A stretch of 64,000 nucleotides of DNA from CBDANO01 sp965197665 (GTDB lineage Bacteria > Chloroflexota > Dehalococcoidia > Lucifugimonadales > UBA3495). The stretch covers positions 451,838-515,837 of the forward strand of contig CBDANO010000004.1 of NCBI GenBank assembly GCA_965197665.1, read 5' to 3'. Below the pieces are notes generated by a model, which did not search any database, had not been told where the DNA came from, and worked only from the letters and a program-made list of their open reading frames with translations. Below are positions 1 through 8,529 of this stretch, piece by piece. Each line of letters begins with the position of its first letter. Position 1 is the first letter of the stretch. Both the position numbers and the translations under genes were made by a program.

Positions 1-193
1 TATCGAGATGTCCGGGACGTAAGCGATTAGCGACGTATTCCAGTTTTTCAACGCTTGTATGATAGACTCAGCCCAAGCCATGGCCCCGGTTATCTCCCTC
101 GTCTCAAAATTGCGGCCTCCGGTCGGCGACGGCGGGCGCCGCCGAGTGTTAACCGCCGGAAGCTCGACCCTAGTTGGGCCTGCGGCGTCGAAA

Positions 194-220
194 GCCCCGG
201 CGGGTCCGAGCCGCCGGGGC
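194..220 (-). terminator. Hairpin after the PH-like membrane protein gene
   Basis: A perfect 10-bp GC-rich stem (GCCCCGGCGG / CCGCCGGGGC) with a 7-nt loop lies about 30 nt beyond the stop of the minus-strand gene ending at 253. In that direction it is followed only by CTTTCG, so the U-tract is poor. It is a likely weak intrinsic terminator or mRNA 3'-end stabiliser. Positions 1-193 show no convincing gene. Confidence 0.45.
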
Positions 221-252
221 AGTCCAGTCAGGCCATCTATGAATCGACGGAC

Positions 253-741
253 CTAATACGGCGGCGCGTCGTCGGTGCTTCCTCCCGCGCTTCCATACGG
301 CGGCGGCCCCGCCGAGCTTTCATCCGGAAGCCGCGGCCGGTCGTCGGGGCCTCTATAATTCTCCAACGCTTCGTCAAACCGGTCGCGGAACTCGTCAATG
401 TTCTTGGCCGATATCACCACCCGTTGGCCGTTGGCCATCCTCAGCCTCAACCGGTTTCCCGTGGGCATCACCAACATCTCCAGGTACTCGATGTCGTCGA
501 ACCGGTACGCTTTCACCCGGGGCCGGCCGTAAGCAATCAACAAAGCGTCCGGGTAAATGTAGTATTGCCTGGCGTTGGTAAACCAGCCCCAAGCGGCGCC
601 CGCCAAGCCCAAAACCAACAACAGCGGGTTTATTCCTTGAACCAATCCGAGGACGATGACAACCACGGAAAGTATTAGGGTAATATTCAGCGAGCTTTTG
701 GCGGTGTCCCAGTGAAGGGGTTGTTGTTGGGGTTGCTCCAT
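253..741 (-). CDS. Small membrane protein with PH-like domain
   Basis: 162 residues from the ATG at 741. Two hydrophobic segments (about residues 17-36 and 38-52) form a hairpin in the membrane, followed by a beta-rich stretch (about 55-120) of the kind seen in bacterial PH-like domains, including YIYPDALLI and the ending FRDRFDEALENY. The tail is rich in Gly, Pro, Ser and Asp. The reading frame stays open upstream to 1023, but that extension runs through a repeat element, so the start at 741 is preferred. Function is unknown; a membrane-anchored regulatory or assembly role is only a guess from fold. Confidence 0.6.
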   Translation of the reverse strand: MEQPQQQPLHWDTAKSSLNITLILSVVVIVLGLVQGINPLLLVLGLAGAAWGWFTNARQYYIYPDALLIAYGRPRVKAYRFDDIEYLEMLVMPTGNRLRLRMANGQRVVISAKNIDEFRDRFDEALENYRGPDDRPRLPDESSAGPPPYGSAGGSTDDAPPY

Positions 742-849
742 GGCCAATATTCTAACACACCGACTCGTCATAAAGCAGGGCTGCGGGGTACGATTGTCCC
801 AATTGTCCGCACTCCGGTTGCTATAATCCGCTTGGTGTGATGAACTAGC

Positions 850-1046
850 AACCCCGTGGGCAAACTTCCCATGGCCTGTCCGAACGTAACGCAAGGGTAG
901 CCCCACCCAGGAAGGACCGAGGGTGGTTGGCCCGCCGTGGCGGGCCAACCACCCTCCATTTCTCTCGTTTAAGACGGGCCGAATCCCACGACGACGTTGT
1001 TGCGTTGGCAATTCAACCCGCAACCGAAGAACTTGCGCACCGGGTT
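850..1046 (-). mobile_element. 197-bp palindromic element, full copy A (inverted)
   Basis: Full copy in the opposite orientation to the copies at 27794 and 53775. It begins AACCCCGTGGGCAAAC and ends ACTTGCGCACCGGGTT, an imperfect terminal inverted repeat. The centre (919-956) is a 38-nt palindrome with arms GAGGGTGGTTGGCCCGCCG and its complement, with one mismatch at the middle. Length equals copy B exactly. It fills most of the 403-nt space between the genes at 741 and 1145. No coding capacity is seen, so it resembles a non-autonomous MITE or REP-like element. Confidence 0.8.
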
Positions 1047-1144
1047 AGGTGAAGAATCGTTATGGCGCCCTTGCCGAAAAAGCGCTGGTGATGACGGAGC
1101 ACTGCAACGCGGCCGCAAGATAAGGCCGCGGCGAGGGGAGGCGG

Positions 1145-1999
1145 ATGACCAACACCCCAGGATATTGCCGTTACTGCGGAGGGGAACTGTCAACATCCCA
1201 GGACAGGTTCTGCCCAAATTGCGGGCGGGCTACCTCGGAGTCCGGGCCCAGTATCCCCCGTCCTACCGCCGCGGGCCATACGTTTGCTCCTTACGGTCAA
1301 AGCATCTATGAATCACCAAAAACCCGTTCCAAGTGGACGTTGGTTTTCTTTGGGGTGCTGATTGCCGTCATCGCGGCGTCACTCGTGTCAACCGCGGCGG
1401 AGATACGCTTGCTGGAAAGGGTGGTAGACGGGGAGTCCGTCGCGGAGCAGGAACTCACAGCCAGCGACGACCGGCGAAGCGCCATCGCGGGTATTACCTT
1501 GATCGTCTACGTATGTCTGATAATTGCGTTTTGCACGTGGGTCTACCGAGCGTCTAAGAATCTTGGAGCGTTGAATGCGGCGGGTCAGCGCTTCTCCCCC
1601 GGCTGGTCCGTGGGATGGTGGTTCGTCCCGATAATGAACCTATTCAGGCCCTATCAAGTAATGAGAGAGATATGGCGGGGGAGCGACCCCCGGGTGACCG
1701 GCCAGGACCCATCGGCCTGGCAAGATTTTCCTCCCAGCCCAATCCTTGGCTGGTGGTGGGGCATTTGGATTGTCTCCAACCTCATTGCCATCGGTGTCTC
1801 GAGGGTCCTAACCTCCGACGATATCCCTCCCGAGGACCTTCTGACCGCCCACTACTTCAGCCTCGTTTGGGACGGGCTCACAATCGTGGCGGCCGTGATG
1901 GCTTTCATGTTGGTCAGAGGAATTACTTCCAACCAGGATGCCAAACATCTCAATCTCGACTCCGCAAACCGTATTCCAACGCCGGGAGGCTCCCACTAG
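1145..1999 (+). CDS. Zinc-ribbon DUF4328 membrane protein
   Basis: 284 residues. The N-terminus carries a four-cysteine zinc ribbon (CRYCGG near residue 8 and CPNCGR near 24), a Ser/Pro linker, then several membrane segments (about 60-85, 110-135, 165-180, 205-225, 240-260). The stretch GWSVGWWFVPIMNLFRP is the hallmark of the DUF4328 family, whose function is not known. The ATG follows GAGGGGAGGCGG, a good ribosome-binding site. It stands alone, downstream of repeat copy A. Fusion of a zinc ribbon to a membrane domain is common in this family. Confidence 0.8.
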   Translation: MTNTPGYCRYCGGELSTSQDRFCPNCGRATSESGPSIPRPTAAGHTFAPYGQSIYESPKTRSKWTLVFFGVLIAVIAASLVSTAAEIRLLERVVDGESVAEQELTASDDRRSAIAGITLIVYVCLIIAFCTWVYRASKNLGALNAAGQRFSPGWSVGWWFVPIMNLFRPYQVMREIWRGSDPRVTGQDPSAWQDFPPSPILGWWWGIWIVSNLIAIGVSRVLTSDDIPPEDLLTAHYFSLVWDGLTIVAAVMAFMLVRGITSNQDAKHLNLDSANRIPTPGGSH

Positions 2000-2187
2000 A
2001 AGGATAGAAAGCTAACCGTTCAGCCTCATCGATGTAGACCGCGAGGCCCTCCCCGAAGCTGAAACCGGCCCCCCGATGATGAACACGGTCGCGCCCGGAT
2101 AGTCAAAACGCCGCCAAGCCCAGGACCCCCTTCTCGGGGCCCGGCGTCCCACGTAGCAGCCGGCCCCGGCAGGCTTGAATCCCCGTC

Positions 2188-2577
2188 CTAAGGAGTGAAT
2201 ATCCGGGCGTACTGGCTGTCTGCCACTTCGCCGCTCTCGGCAAAGGAAAAGTTGGAGGTTATAACGCCGGTGACCCCGCTGAACTCTCCGTCCCCTCCCG
2301 TGACGTTCCATAAGACGGCGCCGTAGTTCACCCCGGCTACCGGGCTGCCGGTGATGTATCCGACACCGATGGTATCGAACCTCACGCTGCCGCGTCCGGC
2401 ATAAGTGATGGTCCCCACCTCATTGAAGCCTTCGCCCGTTAGCACCACTTCCGATTCGAAATTGACCGTTTCTCCATTTGGCCCGGTACCGGACGTGTTG
2501 GCTCGAAAAGTATTTTCTTTGCCCTCCACGGGCACCGCGCTGCCCCTCATTTCTGTCGCGAACACGAGCTCTGCCAC
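2188..2577 (-). CDS. AOC-barrel/DUF3224-like hypothetical protein
   Basis: 129 residues, GTG start at 2577 preceded by AGGAGG at good spacing. It has no signal peptide or membrane segment and is rich in Gly, Thr and Val, as expected for a small beta-barrel. The pattern 'glutamate-rich start, GEGFNEVGTI, GDGEFSGVTGVI' resembles allene-oxide-cyclase-like/DUF3224 barrels found widely in soil and marine bacteria. The assignment is from pattern only. The 188 nt between this stop and the gene ending at 1999 contain nothing recognisable. Confidence 0.55.
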   Translation of the reverse strand: MAELVFATEMRGSAVPVEGKENTFRANTSGTGPNGETVNFESEVVLTGEGFNEVGTITYAGRGSVRFDTIGVGYITGSPVAGVNYGAVLWNVTGGDGEFSGVTGVITSNFSFAESGEVADSQYARIFTP

Positions 2578-2799
2578 TTGGACACCTCCTGTCAGACTCG
2601 CTCTTTCGGCCGTTGCCGGCGTAACCGGTCGCAGCCCGTCCCGGCTTCATACAGGATACCACCGACAACCGGTTTTCACATCGTTCATCATGAAGTCGTA
2701 ACCGGTCAGCCCCCGCGGGTGGAATCGTGAGGGCCTCCCCAGGTTGGCAATGGTTATCCAAAGAGCCTGCCATAGACCCTGCGGCAGACCGCCGCCGGG

Positions 2800-2828
2800 T
2801 TGCCGCCGTGATATACGCCTCGTAGAAT
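2800..2828 (+). promoter_or_regulatory. Promoter for the amidohydrolase gene
   Basis: TTGCCG, a 17-bp spacer and TAGAAT match the sigma-70 consensus well. Expected transcription start is near 2835, just upstream of the amidohydrolase start. Confidence 0.5.
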
Positions 2829-2882
2829 GATAGTTGAATTGCAGTGACGGGACGACCTTCTGAGTCCCGCGAGGGGCGAACG

Positions 2883-3725
2883 TTGAAAGCCATTGACATG
2901 CACGTGCACGTCCCCCGGCAGCCGGGACTACCCGGCGGGTCTCTGGAGCAGACTTTGAGGGACTATTTTCGTTTGAAGGGCGAGCCGGACGACGCGGCGC
3001 AAATGGCGGAGAAATACACTGAATGGGACCTGCTGGGCGTGCTTCTGTCCATAGATTCGGAAACCACGACCGGCGACGCCCCGGACTCCAACGACTACAT
3101 AGCCGGAATCGTGGACCGGTACCCCGGCCGGTTCATCGGCTTCGCCGCGGTAGACCCTTGGAAGGGGGCCAAGGGCCTTGCGGAACTCGACCGCGCGGTG
3201 AATGACTTGGGGCTGCGGGGGCTAAAGCTTCACCCGGTACACCAAGCGTTCTACCCCAACGACCGGCAGTTCTACCCCTTCTACGAGAAGTGCTCCGAGC
3301 TAGGCGTGCCCGTCCTGTTCCACTCGGGCATGGCGGCGTCCGGTTCGGGAACACCGGGAGGCGGAGGCCTCAAACTGAAGTACAGCGCGCCCATTCCGGG
3401 CATAGACGACGTAGCCGCCGACTTCCCCGAACTGACGGTAATAATGGCCCACCCGGCTTGGCCCTGGGTGGAAGAGCAGATCGCCGTCGCGCTGCACAAG
3501 CCCAACGTGTACATCGATCTCTCGGGTTGGTCGCCCCGTTTCATCCCGGAGAGGCTCATCCAAGAAGCGAATACGAGATTACGGGAGAAGGTCCTCTTTG
3601 GCTCCGACTATCCGTATTTACCCCCCGACCGCTGGCTGTCCGAGTGGGACGGCCTCGACATACGGGACGAGGTACGCCCCAAGATCCTTCTTGAAAACGC
3701 AAGGAAAGTTCTTAAGTTGGACTAG
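2883..3725 (+). CDS. Amidohydrolase (amidohydrolase_2/ACMSD-like)
   Basis: 280 residues from a TTG start at 2883 with GAGGGG seven bases upstream; a GTG at 2844 would add 13 residues but has no ribosome-binding site. Metal-dependent hydrolase or decarboxylase of the TIM-barrel amidohydrolase superfamily. Visible ligands are the DMHVH motif at the N-terminus, LFHSG, MAHPAWPW and FGSDYP near the C-terminus, in the right order for amidohydrolase_2 proteins. Substrate unknown; relatives act on aromatic acids, lactones or small amides. It stands 46 nt before the cupredoxin lipoprotein gene, which may be co-transcribed. Confidence 0.75.
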   Translation: MKAIDMHVHVPRQPGLPGGSLEQTLRDYFRLKGEPDDAAQMAEKYTEWDLLGVLLSIDSETTTGDAPDSNDYIAGIVDRYPGRFIGFAAVDPWKGAKGLAELDRAVNDLGLRGLKLHPVHQAFYPNDRQFYPFYEKCSELGVPVLFHSGMAASGSGTPGGGGLKLKYSAPIPGIDDVAADFPELTVIMAHPAWPWVEEQIAVALHKPNVYIDLSGWSPRFIPERLIQEANTRLREKVLFGSDYPYLPPDRWLSEWDGLDIRDEVRPKILLENARKVLKLD

Positions 3726-3771
3726 CCGGGGCAGGCCGGACATGGTCCTTGGCCGACAAGGGACGTAGATT

Positions 3772-4956
3772 GTGAAAGTCTTCTATCAGCAAATCGGACG
3801 CCAAGTCCGGCTGCGAATCCTCGGCGCGGCGGTTGGCGTCGGGGCGATTCTGGCCTTGACCGGCGCCTGCGGAGACACTGGCACTGAAGCCGGCGATAGC
3901 CTCTCAGGCGCGCTGACCGACGCCGCCCCACCCGAGCGAGCGCCCCTGCGGCCGGGCGGGTCTGTCGGCTTCAGCCATTTCGTTTTCGAGCAGGTGGGCG
4001 ATGACGTGGTCACTTCCCTGGTTGAAGGCCCCCGCGGTCTCCAGGTGCGAGTACCCATCTCTTTCCCGGCAATGAAGCGAATCCTCGAGTCGGGGGGTCC
4101 GGTACCCGATGAGTTGCAAATGGACCGCTCCCAGTTGGGACGGTTGGTGGAGCAGTTGGACTCGGTGCGCGCCGCGACGGAGAAGTACCGGGACTTCAAC
4201 GCCGCCATCGCCGACGGCTACGTTCAGGCGGGAGGCGTAGTACCCAACATGGGGGCCCATTTCATCAACGAAGCGCGGATCAACGACGGGGTGCTAAACG
4301 TCGAGGAGCCGGAGTTCGTGCTGTATGACCGAGATAAGGATGGTCAATGGCGGCTGGTTGGCACCGCCTTCGTGCTGCCCCGGGAAGGAGGCCCGCAGTC
4401 GCCGGCTAAGGCCGCGGGAGACGCTCACCCCGAAGGATTTGAAGGGCCGCTGGACAACTGGCACGTTCATTATCAGCTTTGTACTTTGCCCGACGGAGCC
4501 TTTCGCACCTTGAGCCAAGGGGCTTGCGAGGAGCGGAATGGAATGTTCACTCCTTCTTTCGGTTGGATGATCCACGCCTGGGTCCATGACGACAATCCCA
4601 TGGGAGTGTTTTCAATGTGGAACCCGAACGTTCCTCCCTTGGCCTTGGGTACAACGGGCATTCGCCTCACCCGCGACACGTCCCCGCGGTCTAAGAAGGA
4701 TTCAGTTAGCTTGGCGATCCAGAACTTCGAGCATTCGACCATAGAAATCAAAGCCGGCGACTCAGTGACCTGGATAGACACCGACGGGGTACCTCACACG
4801 GTCACGTCGGGTCAAGGGGGCGTGGCCGACGGGGCCTTCGACTCAGACCTATTCGGACCGGGGCAAACATTTACGCGCCGGTTCGACGAAGCGGGTACCT
4901 TTGCTTTTACTTGCACCATTCACCCCCAAATGAACGGCGCGGTCATCGTGAAGTGA
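3772..4956 (+). CDS. Lipoprotein with C-terminal cupredoxin domain
   Basis: 394 residues, GTG start. An N-terminal hydrophobic stretch ending in LTGAC is a lipoprotein signal. Residues ~60-290 form an unassigned domain rich in His and Trp (NWHVHYQ, MIHAWVH, FSMWNPNVPP). Residues ~300-394 are a plastocyanin-like domain with the copper ligands in order: His ~342 (VPHTV), Cys 381, His 384 and Met 387 in CTIHPQM. It probably holds a type-1 copper centre at the outer face of the membrane and passes electrons. The large N-terminal domain fused to a cupredoxin is unusual; its partner is not evident from neighbours. Confidence 0.75.
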   Translation: MKVFYQQIGRQVRLRILGAAVGVGAILALTGACGDTGTEAGDSLSGALTDAAPPERAPLRPGGSVGFSHFVFEQVGDDVVTSLVEGPRGLQVRVPISFPAMKRILESGGPVPDELQMDRSQLGRLVEQLDSVRAATEKYRDFNAAIADGYVQAGGVVPNMGAHFINEARINDGVLNVEEPEFVLYDRDKDGQWRLVGTAFVLPREGGPQSPAKAAGDAHPEGFEGPLDNWHVHYQLCTLPDGAFRTLSQGACEERNGMFTPSFGWMIHAWVHDDNPMGVFSMWNPNVPPLALGTTGIRLTRDTSPRSKKDSVSLAIQNFEHSTIEIKAGDSVTWIDTDGVPHTVTSGQGGVADGAFDSDLFGPGQTFTRRFDEAGTFAFTCTIHPQMNGAVIVK

Positions 4957-4993
4957 CGCGGAAGAATGCGGGCCCCGCTCAATGACGCCCTCT

Positions 4994-5365
4994 TCACACC
5001 TCGCGGGAAAGCATCAAGAGAGCATCGGCGGGGATGAGTCGCTGGCCCACAGGATCGACGGCTAGAAGAGCTCGTTCAAGGGTATAAACCCCCAGCAGAG
5101 TCGGTGACTTCTCTTCGCCAAACACCACGACGGTGCTTACGACCCGGCCATCCACTCCCACTTGAGTCTCGCCTATATCTCTTTCTATGACGCGCTCGTC
5201 CGCCAAGCGGAACCGGACCTTTTCCTTTCGGGCGACGCCGAGCCGCTGCAGAACGGCGGAGGGAATGACCGTGAAAGTCGCTCCTGTATCTACCAGAGCC
5301 TCCACTTTCTCGAAGCGAACCCCCTCCGGGTCGCCGACCATCAAGGTATATGAGAAGACGCTCAT
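4994..5365 (-). CDS. Retroviral-type aspartyl protease
   Basis: 123 residues from the ATG at 5365, which has GGAGGGGG upstream; a longer frame would run into the tRNA-Pro gene and is rejected. The motif ALVDTGAT near residue 25 is the catalytic Asp-Thr-Gly signature, and a hydrophobic strand later in the chain (TLLGVYTLE) fits the second half of a retropepsin-like fold. Such short proteins act as dimers because each supplies one aspartate. Substrate unknown. The gene is read towards the cupredoxin gene. Confidence 0.75.
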   Translation of the reverse strand: MSVFSYTLMVGDPEGVRFEKVEALVDTGATFTVIPSAVLQRLGVARKEKVRFRLADERVIERDIGETQVGVDGRVVSTVVVFGEEKSPTLLGVYTLERALLAVDPVGQRLIPADALLMLSREV

Positions 5366-5459
5366 TTGACCCCCCTCTCCCGACGAGCTACTTTGGGTTG
5401 CCGCCTCTATGATAGCAGGCCAACCGGAACCATTAGTCCGGGTTTGATACGTAATCCTC

Positions 5460-5490
5460 AAAAAAGCCGTTACGGAATGACGTAACGGCT
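5460..5490 (-). terminator. Intrinsic terminator after tRNA-Pro
   Basis: On the minus strand: AGCCGTTACG, a 6-nt loop, CGTAACGGCT, then six T. Perfect 10-bp stem, about 25 nt past the tRNA-Pro 3' end. Confidence 0.85.
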
Positions 5491-5514
5491 GTCTACCCGG
5501 TTGAACGGTGTGGA

Positions 5515-5591
5515 TGGTCGGGGCGCCCGGATTTGAACCGGGGGCCCCCTGCACCCCATGCAGGTGCGCTACCTGGCTGCGCTACGCCCCG
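5515..5591 (-). tRNA. tRNA-Pro (anticodon GGG)
   Basis: 77 nt with encoded CCA. The acceptor CGGGGCG pairs with CGCCCCG, the D arm contains AGCGCAGCC..GGTAGCGC typical of proline tRNAs, the anticodon arm is CCTGC-ATGGGGT-GCAGG (anticodon GGG), and the T arm has GGTTCAAATCC. Reads CCC and CCU codons. Confidence 0.95.
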
Positions 5592-5600
5592 ACGGCCGTA

Positions 5601-5606
5601 ATTATA
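5601..5606 (-). promoter_or_regulatory. -10 box of tRNA-Pro
   Basis: A perfect TATAAT on the minus strand lies ten bases before the first tRNA base. No good -35 box is seen at 16-18 bp spacing. The remaining bases up to 5852 show no gene. Confidence 0.55.
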
Positions 5607-5852
5607 TCATGGGGGCTTAACGCCGGGCGCCCCGCGCCGGGGGCAATCCCGAGGGTGACCGTGCGCTGGCGCTCGTGAAGCCGCGGCCTCTATAATCTCC
5701 CAAACGCTCGCGGCTCCGGCATTCTAAAGCCCAAGGCATGTAGGGGGCCTAGGCCCGCCTCCTCCATGGGGAGCCGGCGGCCCACTCGAATCGGCTACGG
5801 CCCGAGCTAGCGATTAACGCCTGCGGCCTGAGATGAAATTGAGGTGCCGCCC

Positions 5853-7121
5853 ATGCCGGGACCACTTAGCGGAGTCAAAGTCTTGGAGTTTACCGAGATC
5901 ATTGCCGGCCCGTTAGCCGGCATGCTTTTGGCTGACTTCGGAGCGGAGGTCATAAAAGTGGAGCCGCCTTGGGGGGACCCTTGGCGGTACACCCAGTCCT
6001 TTCTTCCGACGGAAAGCCGGCCGTTCATCGCCAATAACCGGGGAAAGCGAAGTTTAGCACTGGACTTGACAACCCCTGAAGCACGGGGTGTTCTCGAGGG
6101 CATGCTGCCGGGAACCGACGTGGTGCTGGTGAATCTGCGTCCCGACGTGAGTTACAAGTTGGGCTTGGAATACGAGACCCTATCCCAGTTGAACCCGAGG
6201 CTAATCTACTGCGATCTTACCGCTTTCGGACGCCAAGGTCCCGATTCGAGCCGGCCCGGCTACGACATCCTTTTGCAAGCGGCCACCGGGCTTATGGCAG
6301 CCGAGGGCAAGCTGGACCGAGGAGTGCCGCAGCACGTCTGGTCAACGCCGCCGGTCGACACCGCGGCCGGTCTGTGCCTAGCTTGGTGCGTTTGCGCCGC
6401 ATTATACGCCCGGGAGCGCACCGGACAGGGCCAAAAGGTGGAATCCACCCTCCTCGGCGCTGCGGTGGGTCTGCTGGGAATGCGCCTCGTCCAGGTTGAA
6501 TCCCTTGACCGGGAATCCAGGCTTCAATCCTTGGAGGAGTTGGAAGCTTTACGGTCGGCGGCGGCGCCCTTCGAGGAAGTCCTGACGCTGTATCAGGCCA
6601 ACCACCCGCTGCCCTCGGGGAATATTTACTATCGGGTATTTATGGCCCAAGACGGCCCGGTGGCGGTGGGCTGCCTCAGCGACCGGTTGCGCCGGCGGCT
6701 TCTGGACCTTCTTGGGCTGGAGGATATCCGCTTCGAGCCAAGCTATGACCCGGCCAGCCCGGAGGCCGAAGAGTTCGGGCGAGCGCTGGAAAGCAAAGCC
6801 GAGGAGATTTTCCGGACTAAGAGGGCCGCCCAGTGGTTGGAACTTTTCGAGACGCAAGGAATACCGGCGGGGCCGGTGCGCTTCATCGAAGAGTTATTCG
6901 ATGACCCCCAGGTAGCGGCCAACGGTCTGCTTACCGAGGTGGAGCACCGGGACGCCGGTGTGGTAAAGATGGCCGGTCCACTGGCCCGGTTTAGCGAGAC
7001 TTCCTTGGACCCGCCGGTCCCGCCGCCAGCTTTAGGCCAGCACACGGTGGAGATACTTCAAGAGATGGGATACAGCGGCGAAGAGATTGCCAGGTGGCGG
7101 GAGGCCGGAATCGCTGGTTGA
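5853..7121 (+). CDS. CaiB/BaiF family (class III) CoA-transferase
   Basis: 422 residues from the ATG at 5853, with GAGGTG about eight bases upstream. Family III CoA-transferases move CoA between carboxylic acids through an aspartyl-CoA thioester. The N-terminal GVKVLEFTEIIAGPLAGMLL block, ADFGAEVIKVE, NRGKRSLALDL, LVNLRP and the catalytic Asp near residue 138 (GYDILLQA) are all present, and length is as expected (about 400). Substrate cannot be told from the sequence; these enzymes are abundant in SAR202-type genomes and handle carnitine, aromatic or branched acids. It stands alone. Confidence 0.88.
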   Translation: MPGPLSGVKVLEFTEIIAGPLAGMLLADFGAEVIKVEPPWGDPWRYTQSFLPTESRPFIANNRGKRSLALDLTTPEARGVLEGMLPGTDVVLVNLRPDVSYKLGLEYETLSQLNPRLIYCDLTAFGRQGPDSSRPGYDILLQAATGLMAAEGKLDRGVPQHVWSTPPVDTAAGLCLAWCVCAALYARERTGQGQKVESTLLGAAVGLLGMRLVQVESLDRESRLQSLEELEALRSAAAPFEEVLTLYQANHPLPSGNIYYRVFMAQDGPVAVGCLSDRLRRRLLDLLGLEDIRFEPSYDPASPEAEEFGRALESKAEEIFRTKRAAQWLELFETQGIPAGPVRFIEELFDDPQVAANGLLTEVEHRDAGVVKMAGPLARFSETSLDPPVPPPALGQHTVEILQEMGYSGEEIARWREAGIAG

Positions 7122-7292
7122 GCTTTGCCCAAAGCTTTATGTTCCAGTCTTTCCACAGTCGTTGAGTTCGCCGGCAGGCTTCCCAACCGGTCCTCGGTGT
7201 TGGCCCGGTACCCGTCATTGGCCCCCATGCCGCGAAGGCGCCGGAGAGTCCGGTAGGGGGCCGTTCCCAAGGAACTCGTGGAAAAATCGAAC

Positions 7293-8090
7293 TTAGTTCA
7301 AGCCGGCCAGAAACTCCAACACCGCGGCCTGAAACTCTTGAGGTTTTTCTACCTGGGGCGAATGGCCGCAACGGTCGATGGACTTGAGGGTGGCATTGGC
7401 CAAAGCCGCCCGGTAAAGCTCCCCGCATTCCATCGGCAAGACCGCATCCTGGGCGCCCCAGACGACGAGGGCGGGTGTTTTGACCTTTCGGAGGTAGAAG
7501 GGCAGGCTGGGGTTGTGCAGGTAAGGTTTCCAACACAAACGAGAAAGCATTTCCATGTTCGAGTGGGCGGTGTTCGCTTCGTCCGGGGAGAGATCTCTAA
7601 AGTACCACTCATAGTCGGCTACCTGAGAAGGGTCGTAGAAAGCCTTCTCCAACCGCTCCTCCGCCGAGACCATGAGCATCTCCGCGATCTCGCCAACCTT
7701 TGGCTTGATGCCCGCCGCGTCTATCAACACCAGCCCCTTGAGGTCTTGATGGCACATAGCGGCCATTTCCGCACCAATCCAACCGCCCAAAGAATGTCCC
7801 ATCAGAACGTACTGTTGCAGGCCCAGTTGCTGGACCAATTCCAAGGTAAAGTGGGCCGCGTCGGTCACGGTTGACACCCAGGGGGGCCTGGGGGTGCCGA
7901 AGAACCCAGGATGAGAGGGGCAGTACACGGTATATTGCTGACCTAGCGGGCTGCTCCAAGGGTCGAAAGTGGCCAGCCCTCCGCCTCCGTGGAGGAGCAG
8001 CAAGGGCGGGCCCGAACCCCGGGAAAACATTTGCACCGGGGTACCGCCCACGGTAACTATCGATTCTTTAGCGCTTTTAGTCGTCGTCAT
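7293..8090 (-). CDS. Alpha/beta hydrolase
   Basis: 265 residues from the ATG at 8090 (GGGGA eight bases upstream; the frame is open further to 8222). Features in order: LLLLHGGGG oxyanion region, nucleophile elbow MGHSLGGW, LVLIDAAG strand, acid in VVWGAQDAVLP, and the catalytic His in DRCGHSPQ near the C-terminus. This is a complete Ser-Asp-His triad typical of meta-cleavage-product hydrolases and related esterases. Substrate unknown. Transcribed convergently with the CoA-transferase; 171 nt separate the stops. Confidence 0.85.
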   Translation of the reverse strand: MTTTKSAKESIVTVGGTPVQMFSRGSGPPLLLLHGGGGLATFDPWSSPLGQQYTVYCPSHPGFFGTPRPPWVSTVTDAAHFTLELVQQLGLQQYVLMGHSLGGWIGAEMAAMCHQDLKGLVLIDAAGIKPKVGEIAEMLMVSAEERLEKAFYDPSQVADYEWYFRDLSPDEANTAHSNMEMLSRLCWKPYLHNPSLPFYLRKVKTPALVVWGAQDAVLPMECGELYRAALANATLKSIDRCGHSPQVEKPQEFQAAVLEFLAGLN

Positions 8091-8242
8091 TCGGTGAATC
8101 CCCATCGCCGATTGTTTGCGGCCCGCCGGGCGTATTCTCGACGCCTGCCGAAAGCCAAAGGCCAATAGACGGCCTGTGGGTGGAACGTCCCCGATTCTGG
8201 AACAAATGCCAAGGGATGTCAAGCTGAGCCGCTTTTGAGACC

Positions 8243-8271
8243 TTGACAGGCAATAGGGGTCTTAATACCAT
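8243..8271 (+). promoter_or_regulatory. Candidate promoter upstream of tRNA-Gln
   Basis: TTGACA, 17-bp spacer, TACCAT. About 90 nt upstream of the tRNA-Gln. Just after it the motif GAATCTA(C/T)C occurs three times in tandem (8272-8300). Confidence 0.4.
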
Positions 8272-8362
8272 GAATCTACCCGGAATCTATCCTGAATCTA
8301 CTGGGGATAGTATCTCCCCGGGCGCCATCCTCGAAGTCGAAGCCCGCCGCAACCACTGCCTC

Positions 8363-8436
8363 TGGGGATTAGTCTAGCGGTAGGACGCCTGACTCTGGAT
8401 CAGGTAGCCGAGGTTCGAATCCTCGATCCCCAGCCA
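8363..8436 (+). tRNA. tRNA-Gln (anticodon CTG)
   Basis: 74 nt with encoded CCA. Acceptor TGGGGAT pairs with ATCCCCA; anticodon arm CCTGA-CTCTGGA-TCAGG gives CTG, reading CAG; T arm has GGTTCGAATCC. Confidence 0.94.
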
Positions 8437-8529
8437 GTTCGCAGCACTCATGGCCAGTTTGACGCTCGAGCAACCGCCGCTTGTTTGGTTCGCGTTCACC
8501 ATTTCGGGTTCGCCGTTTGCTCAATGGGT

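Noticed and set aside
741..1023. Upstream extension of the PH-like protein
   Set aside because: It would be encoded by the repeat element; the ATG at 741 gives a sensible hydrophobic start.
850..1046. Element family as a structured ncRNA gene
   Set aside because: No promoter or terminator is shared by copies, the ends are inverted repeats and one copy has lost the stem; a mobile repeat fits better.
5515..5591. Integration site at tRNA-Pro
   Set aside because: No repeat of the tRNA 3' end is found in the window and no integrase is near.
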